Source: a virus. Taken from it: DNA of 28,445 nt. The notes beneath the pieces were generated by a model, which ran no database searches, had not been told where the DNA came from, and was given only the letters and a program-made list of their open reading frames with translations. Position 1 is the stretch's first letter; the number at the start of each line of letters is the position of its first letter. Shown here one piece after another: positions 15,284 through 21,891 of this stretch. Position numbers and translations under genes: made by a program. The stretch lies in the IMG/VR virus record IMGVR_UViG_3300030328_000271, positions 1 through 28,445 of that record. One strand, given 5' to 3'.

Positions 15284-15341
15284 TGGGCATGGGGTTTTCC
15301 TCACACAACGTCATGTTTGGATTTCGCTTTCCTCATGCCCA
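15284..15341 (+). other. Intergenic long-loop hairpin (element C)
   Basis: TGGGCATGGGG (15284-15294) pairs with CCTCATGCCCA (15331-15341), 11 bp with one G-T, around a 36-base loop. The loop includes TTTTCCTC and TGTTTGGATTTC. It lies between the HTH gene and a 28-residue ORF that has an AGGAG site. It resembles element B in the segment TGTT(T)GGAT..TC..TTCC just before the 3' arm, so the two may be copies of one RNA element. The arm is followed by only AATCATTTAAT, so it is a weak terminator. Confidence 0.5.
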
Positions 15342-15362
15342 ATCATTTAATAGGAGATAATA

Positions 15363-15449
15363 ATGAAGAAAAATCATCCACTTTATAATAAATATAAACA
15401 TTTACTAGTTTTTCCAATCAGTAAGCGTAGATGGTTTATAAAACTTTAG
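15363..15449 (+). CDS. Very small basic peptide
   Basis: 28-codon ORF with a good AGGAG at 15352-15356 and ATG 15363. The peptide is basic and aromatic (H-P-L-Y-N-K-Y-K-H; K-R-R-W-F-I-K-L). Its stop is followed within a few bases by the Shine-Dalgarno of the next small gene. A strong RBS is the only support, so it could also be a leader peptide. Confidence 0.35.
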   Translation: MKKNHPLYNKYKHLLVFPISKRRWFIKL

Positions 15450-15458
15450 GAGATAATA

Positions 15459-15569
15459 ATGAAAGATTTTTTTGAAAACTTTGAGATGTGGGTGTTCTTG
15501 TATATTACGGCAGCATTCTCAGCTTTAGTAATACAATTTTTAATTAAACTAATAATAAGGAGTATATAA
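15459..15569 (+). CDS. Very small membrane peptide
   Basis: 36-residue ORF with a TTTAGGAG Shine-Dalgarno and ATG at 15459. After K-D-F-F-E-N-F-E there is a hydrophobic helix of about 20 residues (W-V-F-L-Y-I-T-A-A-F-S-A-L-V-I-Q-F-L). Its TAA overlaps the ATG of the next gene. A membrane peptide ahead of replication genes could be an inner-membrane anchor or a host-membrane effector, but no function can be shown. Confidence 0.45.
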   Translation: MKDFFENFEMWVFLYITAAFSALVIQFLIKLIIRSI

Positions 15570-16087
15570 TGCAAAATAACGAGCGTAAACCTAAGATTGA
15601 TTTTGAACAAGGAAAGAAATATAAGATTCAATTAATCTTTGATACTTGTAAATCTGGTAAAACAACTAAGCCTGATGGCAAATCATATAATTGGTATTTA
15701 TATCAATGCCAATATAATTCAAATGAATATACATTTTTTGCAGATTATGATTTACATGATGAATTAAAGAAATATGGTCGTGGAGATATTTTAGAAATCC
15801 AAGACAATTATGAGGGCGATAATCCTTATGGTCACGATTGGAGCGTTATGTCAGTTGGAGTTACAGGTTCATTAGATAAGATTATGAAAGATAGCAAGAA
15901 TAAGACTGAGGTTAAAATTGAATTATTTGCTTGTATGAAAGTTGCATCTTCATTTAGTAAATCATTAGATGAGTTAAAAGCCAACACTTATGTAGTGCAA
16001 CAACTGCACAAAGAAATGGTTGATGAAGTAATTAATGAATCATCTCAAGCTCAAGAGGTTATTGATAAAACTGAGGAATTATTCTAA
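15569..16087 (+). CDS. Putative OB-fold/single-strand-binding-like protein
   Basis: 172-residue acidic-tailed protein. The first 80 residues contain alternating beta strands and aromatics (Y-K-I-Q-L-I-F-D-T-C-K; Y-N-W-Y-L-Y-Q-C-Q-Y; Y-T-F-F-A-D-Y-D-L-H; G-D-I-L-E-I-Q-D-N), an OB-fold-like pattern, and the last 30 residues are acidic (S-S-Q-A-Q-E-V-I-D-K-T-E-E-L-F), as in single-strand-binding proteins. It is coupled directly to a resolvase, which fits a replication/recombination role. No signature motif confirms this. Confidence 0.45.
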   Translation: MQNNERKPKIDFEQGKKYKIQLIFDTCKSGKTTKPDGKSYNWYLYQCQYNSNEYTFFADYDLHDELKKYGRGDILEIQDNYEGDNPYGHDWSVMSVGVTGSLDKIMKDSKNKTEVKIELFACMKVASSFSKSLDELKANTYVVQQLHKEMVDEVINESSQAQEVIDKTEELF

Positions 16088-16461
16088 TGATTAATAGTCA
16101 AAAAAAAGGAAAGAGAGGAGAACTTGCAGTTGTTAAAATTATTAATAAATATCTTGGCACTAACTTTCGCAGGACTCCTAATTCTGGTGGTCTCAGTTTT
16201 AAAGGAGATATTATTGACATTGATAATACCAATCCCCTTTATGATTTCCACATTGAAATCAAGAATACTAACACACTTCAAATCCCTAAGTGGATGGAAC
16301 AAATAGATAGAGATTTGCCACTTGGAAAAACTGGTCTTTTAATAGCAAAGTTTAGAGGCGGTTGGTTTGCATGGTTAAGTCTTGAGGACTTTTTATATCT
16401 TATATCTACAATTATGGAACTTCAAAATAAAGTGCGGACTTATGAAGAAGTCGATGATTGA
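16087..16461 (+). CDS. PD-(D/E)XK Holliday-junction resolvase-like protein
   Basis: 124-residue nuclease-like protein. N-terminal K-G-K-R-G-E-L-A-V-V supplies the conserved Glu; G-D-I-I-D-I and then F-H-I-E-I-K supply the D...E-x-K metal site of restriction-like resolvases such as archaeal Hjc. Its length fits these enzymes. It probably cleaves branched DNA before packaging or during recombination. It follows the OB-like gene by TAATG coupling. Confidence 0.72.
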   Translation: MINSQKKGKRGELAVVKIINKYLGTNFRRTPNSGGLSFKGDIIDIDNTNPLYDFHIEIKNTNTLQIPKWMEQIDRDLPLGKTGLLIAKFRGGWFAWLSLEDFLYLISTIMELQNKVRTYEEVDD

Positions 16462-16708
16462 ATGGATATTGGATGTAACCAATGAAGATTTATCTAATAG
16501 GAGAATCAAGAGTAAGAAAAAAGCTAGTGCATTTGAGCGATTACATCATAGGATAGATGACATATTATTTTATTGTGAACCTTGTAATAGAGTATGGCAA
16601 AAGAATCGCAAAATGATGTCTAGGGATTGGGAATCATATCCATCTAACCACATACCAATAATCGGCAAACAAAAAAAGAAGTGTCCAAATTGTAAGGAGA
16701 AAAAGTGA
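16442..16708 (+). CDS. Zinc-finger protein
   Basis: 88-residue basic protein with C-E-P-C and C-P-N-C pairs in the C-terminal half, forming a likely zinc ribbon, and a helical N-terminus (E-W-I-L-D-V-T-N-E-D-L). It starts in the end of the resolvase gene; ATG 16442 or 16454 are both in frame, and neither has a clear Shine-Dalgarno, so the start is uncertain. The TGA overlaps the GTG of the next small ORF. Role unknown; possibly a nucleic-acid-binding partner of the replication genes. Confidence 0.55.
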   Translation: MKKSMIEWILDVTNEDLSNRRIKSKKKASAFERLHHRIDDILFYCEPCNRVWQKNRKMMSRDWESYPSNHIPIIGKQKKKCPNCKEKK

Positions 16709-16872
16709 GATTAACAGAATACATTGATTTAATAACTCGTGAAAAACTTCCAGATACAGAAGATATAACATATTCTCATTTAGAATATAGAGATGAAGAT
16801 GGAATGTTATTAAAGAAGTATAAGGATTTAAGAAAAGAATATAAAAAAAGGAGATTAAATGATAACAAGTAA
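16705..16872 (+). CDS. Small hypothetical protein
   Basis: 55-residue charged, helical ORF starting at GTG that overlaps the preceding TGA. It is acidic in the middle (E-Y-R-D-E-D-G) and basic at the end (R-K-E-Y-K-K-R-R-L-N). It overlaps the next gene by 14 bases. Genuine translation is supported by the overlap pattern and the aggressive coding density; no family recognised. Confidence 0.5.
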   Translation: MRLTEYIDLITREKLPDTEDITYSHLEYRDEDGMLLKKYKDLRKEYKKRRLNDNK

Positions 16873-17083
16873 AATGAAATTACCACTTATTAGAGTTGAT
16901 ATTGGTAATAATCGAAATAGATGGTTTTGGGATGAGCATGAAGCTATAATTTTTGCAAGTGGTTATTACAATACCGATACATTTGTTAAAAATCAACATC
17001 CAATATTTGAACATGGTTTTAGCGTAGACCATAAAGATATTTGCAAATTTTTAAATGAAATGGAGATTAAAAAAAATGGCTAA
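16859..17083 (+). CDS. Small hypothetical protein
   Basis: 74-residue protein with Trp and His in 'N-R-N-R-W-F-W-D-E-H-E-A-I-I-F-A-S-G-Y-Y' and 'H-P-I-F-E-H-G-F-S-V-D-H'. It has a good GGAG Shine-Dalgarno before ATG 16859. It ends 8 bases inside the replication initiator-like gene, so the two are coupled. No known domain. It could be a replication accessory protein from position alone. Confidence 0.5.
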   Translation: MITSKMKLPLIRVDIGNNRNRWFWDEHEAIIFASGYYNTDTFVKNQHPIFEHGFSVDHKDICKFLNEMEIKKNG

Positions 17084-17717
17084 ACGATTTATAGATACTA
17101 AGTTATGGGATAAGGCTTGGTTTAGAAAACTATCCCCACAATCTAAATTATTATGGGTTTATATAATAACTAAATGCGACCACGCTGGAATCTTAGATGA
17201 GGATTGGGAAGCTGCATCGTTTTTTATTGGTTATAAAATGAACGATGATTTAATACCAGTTGTCATTAGAGATAAAATGATACCTTTAACAGAAACTAAT
17301 CAATATTTTATTCCATCGTTTATAGAATATCAATATGGTGTGTTAAGAATTAATTCTAAACCACATTTATCTGTTATTAAAAGACTAGAAGAGAAAGGCT
17401 TAAATAACTATTTACAAAAGAGTTTAATAACTCTTAAAGATAAAGATAAAGAAGAAGATATAGATAAAAGACAAGATAAGTTTATAGATAAAGTAAATGA
17501 GGTTATAAAAGAGAAAAAATATAGCAATGATGAAACTAATAATTTTGTAGGATTTTGGACAGAGCGTAATAACTCCAATACTAAGATGCGGTTTGAACTT
17601 CAACAGACTTTTGATATTGCTAGAAGATTGGCAACATGGGTAAGAAATAATAAAGAGTGGAAAATAAACAAGAAGGAAAATAATGAGCGAGAAGAAATGC
17701 AGTTCACAGGAAGCTAG
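17076..17717 (+). CDS. Winged-helix replication initiator-like protein
   Basis: 213-residue protein. The start 'R-F-I-D-T-K-L-W-D-K-A-W-F-R-K-L-S-P-Q-S-K-L-L-W-V-Y-I' is typical of phage DnaD/O-like replication proteins, where W-x-x-L-S-P-x-x-K-L-x-W begins a winged helix. Residues about 115-150 are a lysine/aspartate-rich linker (D-K-D-K-E-E-D-I-D-K-R-Q-D-K), followed by a C-terminal helical region. ATG 17076 is chosen for its GGAG at 17062-17065. It probably recruits host helicase to the phage origin; no iteron cluster was noticed inside the gene. Confidence 0.6.
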   Translation: MAKRFIDTKLWDKAWFRKLSPQSKLLWVYIITKCDHAGILDEDWEAASFFIGYKMNDDLIPVVIRDKMIPLTETNQYFIPSFIEYQYGVLRINSKPHLSVIKRLEEKGLNNYLQKSLITLKDKDKEEDIDKRQDKFIDKVNEVIKEKKYSNDETNNFVGFWTERNNSNTKMRFELQQTFDIARRLATWVRNNKEWKINKKENNEREEMQFTGS

Positions 17718-18081
17718 TTTTTTTGTTAATGACTTATTTGATACATTAGACATTAAAGGAAACAACCAACTATTATTCAATCAATTTTGTAGCCTATTAA
17801 TGAAGTTTGATAAGGAGACAATTAAAAAGGCTTGGAAAGATATTGTTTATAGTTGTGAACCGCCTAATGGACAAATGGCGGGTAGACTTCCTAAGATGTT
17901 TGTTATAGAAAAAATATTAATGAGCAATAGGATAGATTCTTTTAATATAGAACATCGAGCAAATAAGAAAAAAGAAATAGAGGCAGGAACAATATCTAAA
18001 TTATTTAATTGGGGTATTGAATATCATGAAGGGAAAATAACTAAACAAGAACTAGAAAAAAGGATAGATGAAAATTTATGA
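17683..18081 (+). CDS. Replication-module helical protein, helicase-loader partner?
   Basis: 132-residue helical protein overlapping the initiator-like gene by 35 bases. It carries no Walker motif, so it is not a DnaC-type ATPase. 'C-E-P-P-N-G-Q-M-A-G-R-L-P-K-M' is a distinctive loop. Overlap with the winged-helix gene suggests a physical partner, perhaps a helicase-loading adaptor. It is ATGA-coupled to the cytosine methyltransferase, so replication and modification genes share one transcript. Confidence 0.45.
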   Translation: MSEKKCSSQEASFFVNDLFDTLDIKGNNQLLFNQFCSLLMKFDKETIKKAWKDIVYSCEPPNGQMAGRLPKMFVIEKILMSNRIDSFNIEHRANKKKEIEAGTISKLFNWGIEYHEGKITKQELEKRIDENL

Positions 18082-19169
18082 TTTATAAAATTCCAAGTAT
18101 GTCAGATATTAAAAATATTAAGTCTAATGGATATAATGTTATATCAACATTTAGTGGATGTGGTGGTAGCAGTTTAGGTTATAAGATGGCAGGTTATAAT
18201 GTATTATGGGCAAACGAATTTATACCAGCGGCGCAAAAATGTTATGAGGCTAATCATTTAAATACATTTTTAAATAAAAATGATATAAGAAGTATAACAA
18301 TAGAGCAGATAAAAGAAGAAATAAATAATAAAGATATTGATATTTTAGATGGTTCTCCACCTTGCGCTAGTTTTTCAATGGCTGGTTCAAGAGAAAAATC
18401 TTGGGGTAAGGAAAAAAAATATTCTGATACTACACAAAGAGTTGATGATTTGTTTTTTGAATATGTTCGATTAGTAAAAGGGTTGCAACCAAAAATATTT
18501 ATTGCTGAAAATGTGCCAGGTTTAAATATTGGAAATGCTAAAAATATTTTAGGGCAAGACCAGATGGATTTTTTCAATACTCAAGAAGATACTATTTTAT
18601 ATCAATTAAGAGCTTGTGGGTATAATGTTCAATTTAGGGTTTTAAATGCTAAATATTATGGAGTTGCTCAAGCTAGGAAAAGATTATTTATTGTGGGCAT
18701 TAGAAACGATTTGAACATGATTCCATCTTATCCTAATAAAAAAGATATTATTTATGATGCTAAAAGTGCTTTTTATGATGTTGTTAATACAGATAAAGAT
18801 ATTTTAGATAGTACACATAAAGATGGAATTGTAAAAAGTTATGTAATGCAATTAAAAGAGGGGGAAAGTGGCGATAAATATGCTCCTAGTGGTTATTTTG
18901 GTTTGCAAAGAATATGGTTTAATAAACCATCTCCAACAATATGTCAAAGACAAGGTAATAAAGGTGCTTGTTTAATCCATCCTAAAGAAAATAGAGAATT
19001 AACTGTTCCTGAATTAAAAAGACTACAAGGATTTCCTGATGATTTTATTTTGAATGGTAGTTACAAGCAAAATTGTGAGAGAGTAGGTAGGTCAGTTCCA
19101 CCACCATTAATGAAAGAATTATCAAAGCATTTACAAATAAAGGTATTGGATAAATATTATGAAAGATAA
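18078..19169 (+). CDS. C5-cytosine DNA methyltransferase with G-R-S-V motif X
   Basis: 363-residue enzyme that transfers a one-carbon unit from SAM, or a SAM analogue, to C5 of cytosine. Motif I is F25-S-G-C-G-G30, catalytic motif IV G92-S-P-P-C96, motif VI E144-N-V, and motif VIII Q198-A-R200-K-R202. The target-recognition region lies at about 215-280. Motif X reads V-G-R338-S-V-P-P-P-L, with Arg where almost all family members have Asn (G-N-S/A-V). All catalytic residues are kept, so the enzyme should be active, but its cofactor pocket differs. The ATG overlaps the upstream TGA and the end overlaps a CmoA-like gene by 11 bases. I infer that it may use carboxy-SAM and make 5-carboxymethylcytosine. 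The target sequence is unknown, and no partner restriction enzyme is visible. Confidence 0.92.
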   Translation: MIYKIPSMSDIKNIKSNGYNVISTFSGCGGSSLGYKMAGYNVLWANEFIPAAQKCYEANHLNTFLNKNDIRSITIEQIKEEINNKDIDILDGSPPCASFSMAGSREKSWGKEKKYSDTTQRVDDLFFEYVRLVKGLQPKIFIAENVPGLNIGNAKNILGQDQMDFFNTQEDTILYQLRACGYNVQFRVLNAKYYGVAQARKRLFIVGIRNDLNMIPSYPNKKDIIYDAKSAFYDVVNTDKDILDSTHKDGIVKSYVMQLKEGESGDKYAPSGYFGLQRIWFNKPSPTICQRQGNKGACLIHPKENRELTVPELKRLQGFPDDFILNGSYKQNCERVGRSVPPPLMKELSKHLQIKVLDKYYER

Positions 19170-19875
19170 AGTAATAAAAAATAAATCATGGGAATTTGAC
19201 AAAGAAGTGACAAGCGTGTTTGATAATATGTTGGAAAGGTCTATTCCACAATATGAGCAAATGCGACTATTGGTTTCTAAATTATCATCTGAAGTAATTA
19301 ATGATATTGATATACCAACAAAAACAATAATAGATATTGGATGTAGTAAGGGCAGAGCTTTAGAGTCAATATATAAATTACATCCATATTTAAAATATAT
19401 TGGGATAGAATATAGCAAACCAATGTATGATTATTGCGTAGATAAATGGTCAGATAAGAATAATGTATCTTTTTTAAATACTGATTTATGTGACTTTTAT
19501 CCAAATATAGATAGACCAGATAATGTATTATGTTTATCAATATTGACATTGTGTTTTATTCCAATAGAATATCGCTCATTTGTTTTGACTAATATTTATA
19601 ATTCATTATGTAAGAATGGCGCATTAATTATTGTAGAAAAATGTTTATCAAATAATTATGCAACTTCTAATTATATAGATAATATTTATTATGATATGAA
19701 AAAAACAAATGGCTACACCCAAGAACAAATAGCTAGTAAAAGAAAATCATTAGAGGGTGTATTAGTGCCATTGCAAACATCCTTTAATGAAGAGCTATTT
19801 AGACAAGTGGGGTTTAATAAAATTGATGTATTTTGGAAGTATTTAAACTTTACAGGATGGGTGCTTATTAAGTAA
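19159..19875 (+). CDS. cmoA: CmoA-like carboxy-SAM synthase
   Basis: 238-residue Rossmann methyltransferase-fold protein that closely matches CmoA, which makes carboxy-SAM from SAM and prephenate. Landmarks in order: W11-E-F-D with D-N-M-L-E-R-S-I-P (22-30); motif I D59-I-G-C-S-K-G65; N-G-Y-T-Q-E-Q-I (184-191); K194-R195-K-S-L-E-G-V; and the C-terminus F-W-K-Y-L-N-F-T-G-W-V-L-I-K. Arg195 aligns with the Arg I recall as contacting the Cx-SAM carboxylate (E. coli Arg199). E. coli CmoA is of similar length. In bacteria Cx-SAM feeds CmoB for tRNA modification, but no CmoB gene is seen here; the neighbour is a DNA methyltransferase, which overlaps this start by 11 bases. A different small-molecule methyltransferase remains possible. 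Confidence 0.85.
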   Translation: MKDKVIKNKSWEFDKEVTSVFDNMLERSIPQYEQMRLLVSKLSSEVINDIDIPTKTIIDIGCSKGRALESIYKLHPYLKYIGIEYSKPMYDYCVDKWSDKNNVSFLNTDLCDFYPNIDRPDNVLCLSILTLCFIPIEYRSFVLTNIYNSLCKNGALIIVEKCLSNNYATSNYIDNIYYDMKKTNGYTQEQIASKRKSLEGVLVPLQTSFNEELFRQVGFNKIDVFWKYLNFTGWVLIK

Positions 19876-19911
19876 CTCTTACCTAACTCTTAAAATAAAT
19901 AAAAAAAAGAG

Positions 19912-19940
19912 TTGACTGGTGTTGTTTTATTCCATATTTT
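19912..19940 (+). promoter_or_regulatory. Sigma70-like promoter for the amidoligase operon
   Basis: TTGACT (19912-19917) and TATTTT (19935-19940) are separated by 17 bases. The start point would be near 19947, within a copy of TTGTGATTAT that also follows the promoter at 13.2 kb. AACTCTT at 19874-19880 and 19885-19891 can pair with AAGAGTT at 19907-19913, which overlaps the -35 box. It drives the amidoligase, amidotransferase and cyclotransferase genes. Confidence 0.65.
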
Positions 19941-19943
19941 CTT

Positions 19944-19964
19944 GTTGTGATTATCAATAACAAC
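19944..19964 (+). promoter_or_regulatory. Putative operator, dyad-symmetric leader (copy 2)
   Basis: GTTGT (19944-19948) and ACAAC (19960-19964) are perfect inverted arms, with inner ATT and AAT also symmetric. It covers the predicted transcription start. The copy at 13203-13225 keeps TTGTGATTAT and AACAAC. A single repressor or activator binding both promoters would explain the pattern. Confidence 0.4.
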
Positions 19965-19982
19965 ATAACAAGTGAGGAAAAA

Positions 19983-20999
19983 ATGAATACAAAAGGAAAA
20001 TTTAATAATAATAGAGGTTTTGGAGTTGAAATCGAGTTCATCAGACCTAATAGTGTTTCTAAGCAAATTATATGTGATGCTTTAACAGTTACTTGTGAGG
20101 TAGAGGGATATAATCATATCACTAGACCTCATTGGAAAATTGTTACTGATTGTTCAGTAAATGAAAATGCTAACCAATATAGTAGAGGTTTGGTAGGAGA
20201 TAATGAAATTGTTTCTCCAATTCTTTATGGCGAAAATGGTTTTGCTCAGTTAAAGAATATCTTAGACACTCTTAATGAATTAGGATGTGAAGTTAATTAT
20301 ACTTGTGGCATTCATGTTCATCACGATGTCACTAATAAGATGGTTGAAGGTAAAGAGCAGAGTCAAAAATTTTTAGCTAACCTTGTAAAATTTGTTGCTA
20401 AATATGAGCATCTAATTTATAAGTTAGTTTCTCCATCAAGATTAGATGGTAGAATGTATAGCACTCCTGTGAGAAAAGAGTTTTTTGGACAAGCTGTAAG
20501 AATGGGAGAGTCAATAGATAAGGCTGATGTTAAAAAAATGGTTGCTAGAGTTAAAGATAATTGTGAGCGTAAGTATCGTTATAGTAGTGAGATTAACAAT
20601 AACCAACCATCTCCAAGCGTTCAATATAATAGAGCTTGTGGTCTTAACTTTCGTAATGTTTGGACAAGAGGGTCTGTTGAGTTTAGATATCATAATGGTT
20701 CTTTAAACTTTGATAAGATTGTTTCATGGATTGTTTTTACTCAAGCGATTGTTAATACAGTTGAAGATTCAAATGCTATTCAAATGAACTATGTTCCTAA
20801 TAATTATAAAGGAATTACTAGAATGAGAAAAGCAATAGGTTTTGTTTCAACTTCTAATAGAGATGATGTTGTAAAATCTTCTAGTGCTTATATGTTAAAG
20901 AGATTTAAGCAATTAAGCGCAAGAGAAGATGATTATGCAAGAAATAGACAATATAGTTATGTTCAAGATGGACTAACTACAAACCAAATAGGAGCGTAA
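19983..20999 (+). CDS. Amidoligase (COOH-NH2 ligase)
   Basis: 338-residue glutamine synthetase-like enzyme that should join a carboxyl group to an amine using ATP. Amidoligase_2 landmarks: F-G-V-E16-I-E18 (metal/ATP), T55-D-C-S, E75-I-V-S-P, C108-G-I-H111-V-H113-H114-D, and S231-V-E-F-R-Y-H-N-G-S-L-N. ATG 19983 is chosen because it follows GTGAGGAAA and the leader; an upstream in-frame start lies in the operator. It is followed by an amidotransferase and a cyclotransferase, the trio described by comparative genomics (Iyer, Aravind and colleagues, from memory) as a predicted peptide or metabolite-conjugating system. The carboxyl substrate is unknown. Here a modified nucleobase is a new possibility. 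Confidence 0.85.
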   Translation: MNTKGKFNNNRGFGVEIEFIRPNSVSKQIICDALTVTCEVEGYNHITRPHWKIVTDCSVNENANQYSRGLVGDNEIVSPILYGENGFAQLKNILDTLNELGCEVNYTCGIHVHHDVTNKMVEGKEQSQKFLANLVKFVAKYEHLIYKLVSPSRLDGRMYSTPVRKEFFGQAVRMGESIDKADVKKMVARVKDNCERKYRYSSEINNNQPSPSVQYNRACGLNFRNVWTRGSVEFRYHNGSLNFDKIVSWIVFTQAIVNTVEDSNAIQMNYVPNNYKGITRMRKAIGFVSTSNRDDVVKSSSAYMLKRFKQLSAREDDYARNRQYSYVQDGLTTNQIGA

Positions 21000-21000
21000 T

Positions 21001-21891
21001 ATGTGTGGTTTAGCGGGAATTATTTTAAAACAAAAAGATAGAGACAATGAGACACTTAATCGTGTCTCAAGGTCTTTTTCAAAAATGCTTACAGAGGCAG
21101 ATGTAAGAGGTGGTCATGCCACAGGATTTGCTTTAATAGATAAGTATGGAGATTATGTAATATGTAAAAAGCCAAAAGATGCTTATGACTTTTTTAATGA
21201 TAATGAAGTTAAAGATAATATTAGTTTGGTTTATGATGGCATCACTACAATGATGGGTCATACTAGATATGCGACATTAGGTTCTCCATCAATCAATAGT
21301 AACAATCATCCAATTAGGACAGGTCAAACGATAGGAACTCACAATGGTTCTATATCTAATCACAAAGAGCTATTTCATAAGTACAATATGAAACGATATG
21401 CTCAAGTAGATAGTGAGGCGATATTTAGATTGTATGAGACTTCTAATAATGTTGATGAGTTCTTAGATGATAGATTGCCAAAAGTTCAAGGTCGTGTTGC
21501 GATTGTTTGGGCGGACTTAGAGCGACCAGATTATGTTTATATGGTAAAAGCTAACAATCCGATTCAAATGGTTTATATTCCAGAGTTTGATTGTTATGTA
21601 TATGGTAGCACCGATACAATTATAGATGCGGGTTTATGGCACTATTATAAGCGTATTACGATAGAACCTAATACAATGGTTAGGATTGATACTAGGACTC
21701 TTAAGATTGATACAAAAGATATTAAGATAAAAGAACCAAAGCCAAGAAGATATTCGTTCTACGATTCAAAGATTGGAGCATATAAAGACGAACCTCAAAC
21801 AGTTGATAGATTCGTTCCGAGGTTTTCGTATAGTGACCAATTAAAAATGTTTAAAGCTAGTGATGGCTCAAAGATAAGGAAGGTAAAATAA
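21001..21891 (+). CDS. Class II glutamine amidotransferase
   Basis: 296-residue N-terminal nucleophile amidotransferase. It begins M-C2-G-L-A-G-I-I with the catalytic Cys directly after Met. G-H-T-R-Y-A-T near residues 82-88 and T-H-N-G-S-I-S-N-H near 112-120 form the glutamine-binding and oxyanion parts. It releases ammonia from glutamine for a partner synthase. The natural partner is the amidoligase one base upstream. No synthase domain is fused, so ammonia must pass to another protein. The C-terminal 60 residues are basic and variable. Confidence 0.88.
   Translation: MCGLAGIILKQKDRDNETLNRVSRSFSKMLTEADVRGGHATGFALIDKYGDYVICKKPKDAYDFFNDNEVKDNISLVYDGITTMMGHTRYATLGSPSINSNNHPIRTGQTIGTHNGSISNHKELFHKYNMKRYAQVDSEAIFRLYETSNNVDEFLDDRLPKVQGRVAIVWADLERPDYVYMVKANNPIQMVYIPEFDCYVYGSTDTIIDAGLWHYYKRITIEPNTMVRIDTRTLKIDTKDIKIKEPKPRRYSFYDSKIGAYKDEPQTVDRFVPRFSYSDQLKMFKASDGSKIRKVK

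Noticed and set aside
17424-17780. 118-residue minus-strand ORF over the replication initiator gene
   Set aside because: Its hydrophobic Phe/Ile runs are the antisense of Lys/Glu codons in the initiator linker; no start signal.
18078-19169. Restriction-modification system
   Set aside because: No endonuclease is adjacent to the methyltransferase; the HNH gene at 14021 is four kilobases away and not in a paired arrangement.
19159-19875. CmoA-like gene as only a booster of host tRNA cmo5U modification
   Set aside because: Not excluded, but no CmoB or tRNA gene is present and overlap with a DNA methyltransferase with altered motif X favours a DNA role.
19874-19913. AACTCTT...AAGAGTT inverted repeat as a terminator after cmoA
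   Set aside because: No T-run follows, and the 3' arm overlaps the -35 box of the next promoter, so it fits an operator or chance repeat better.
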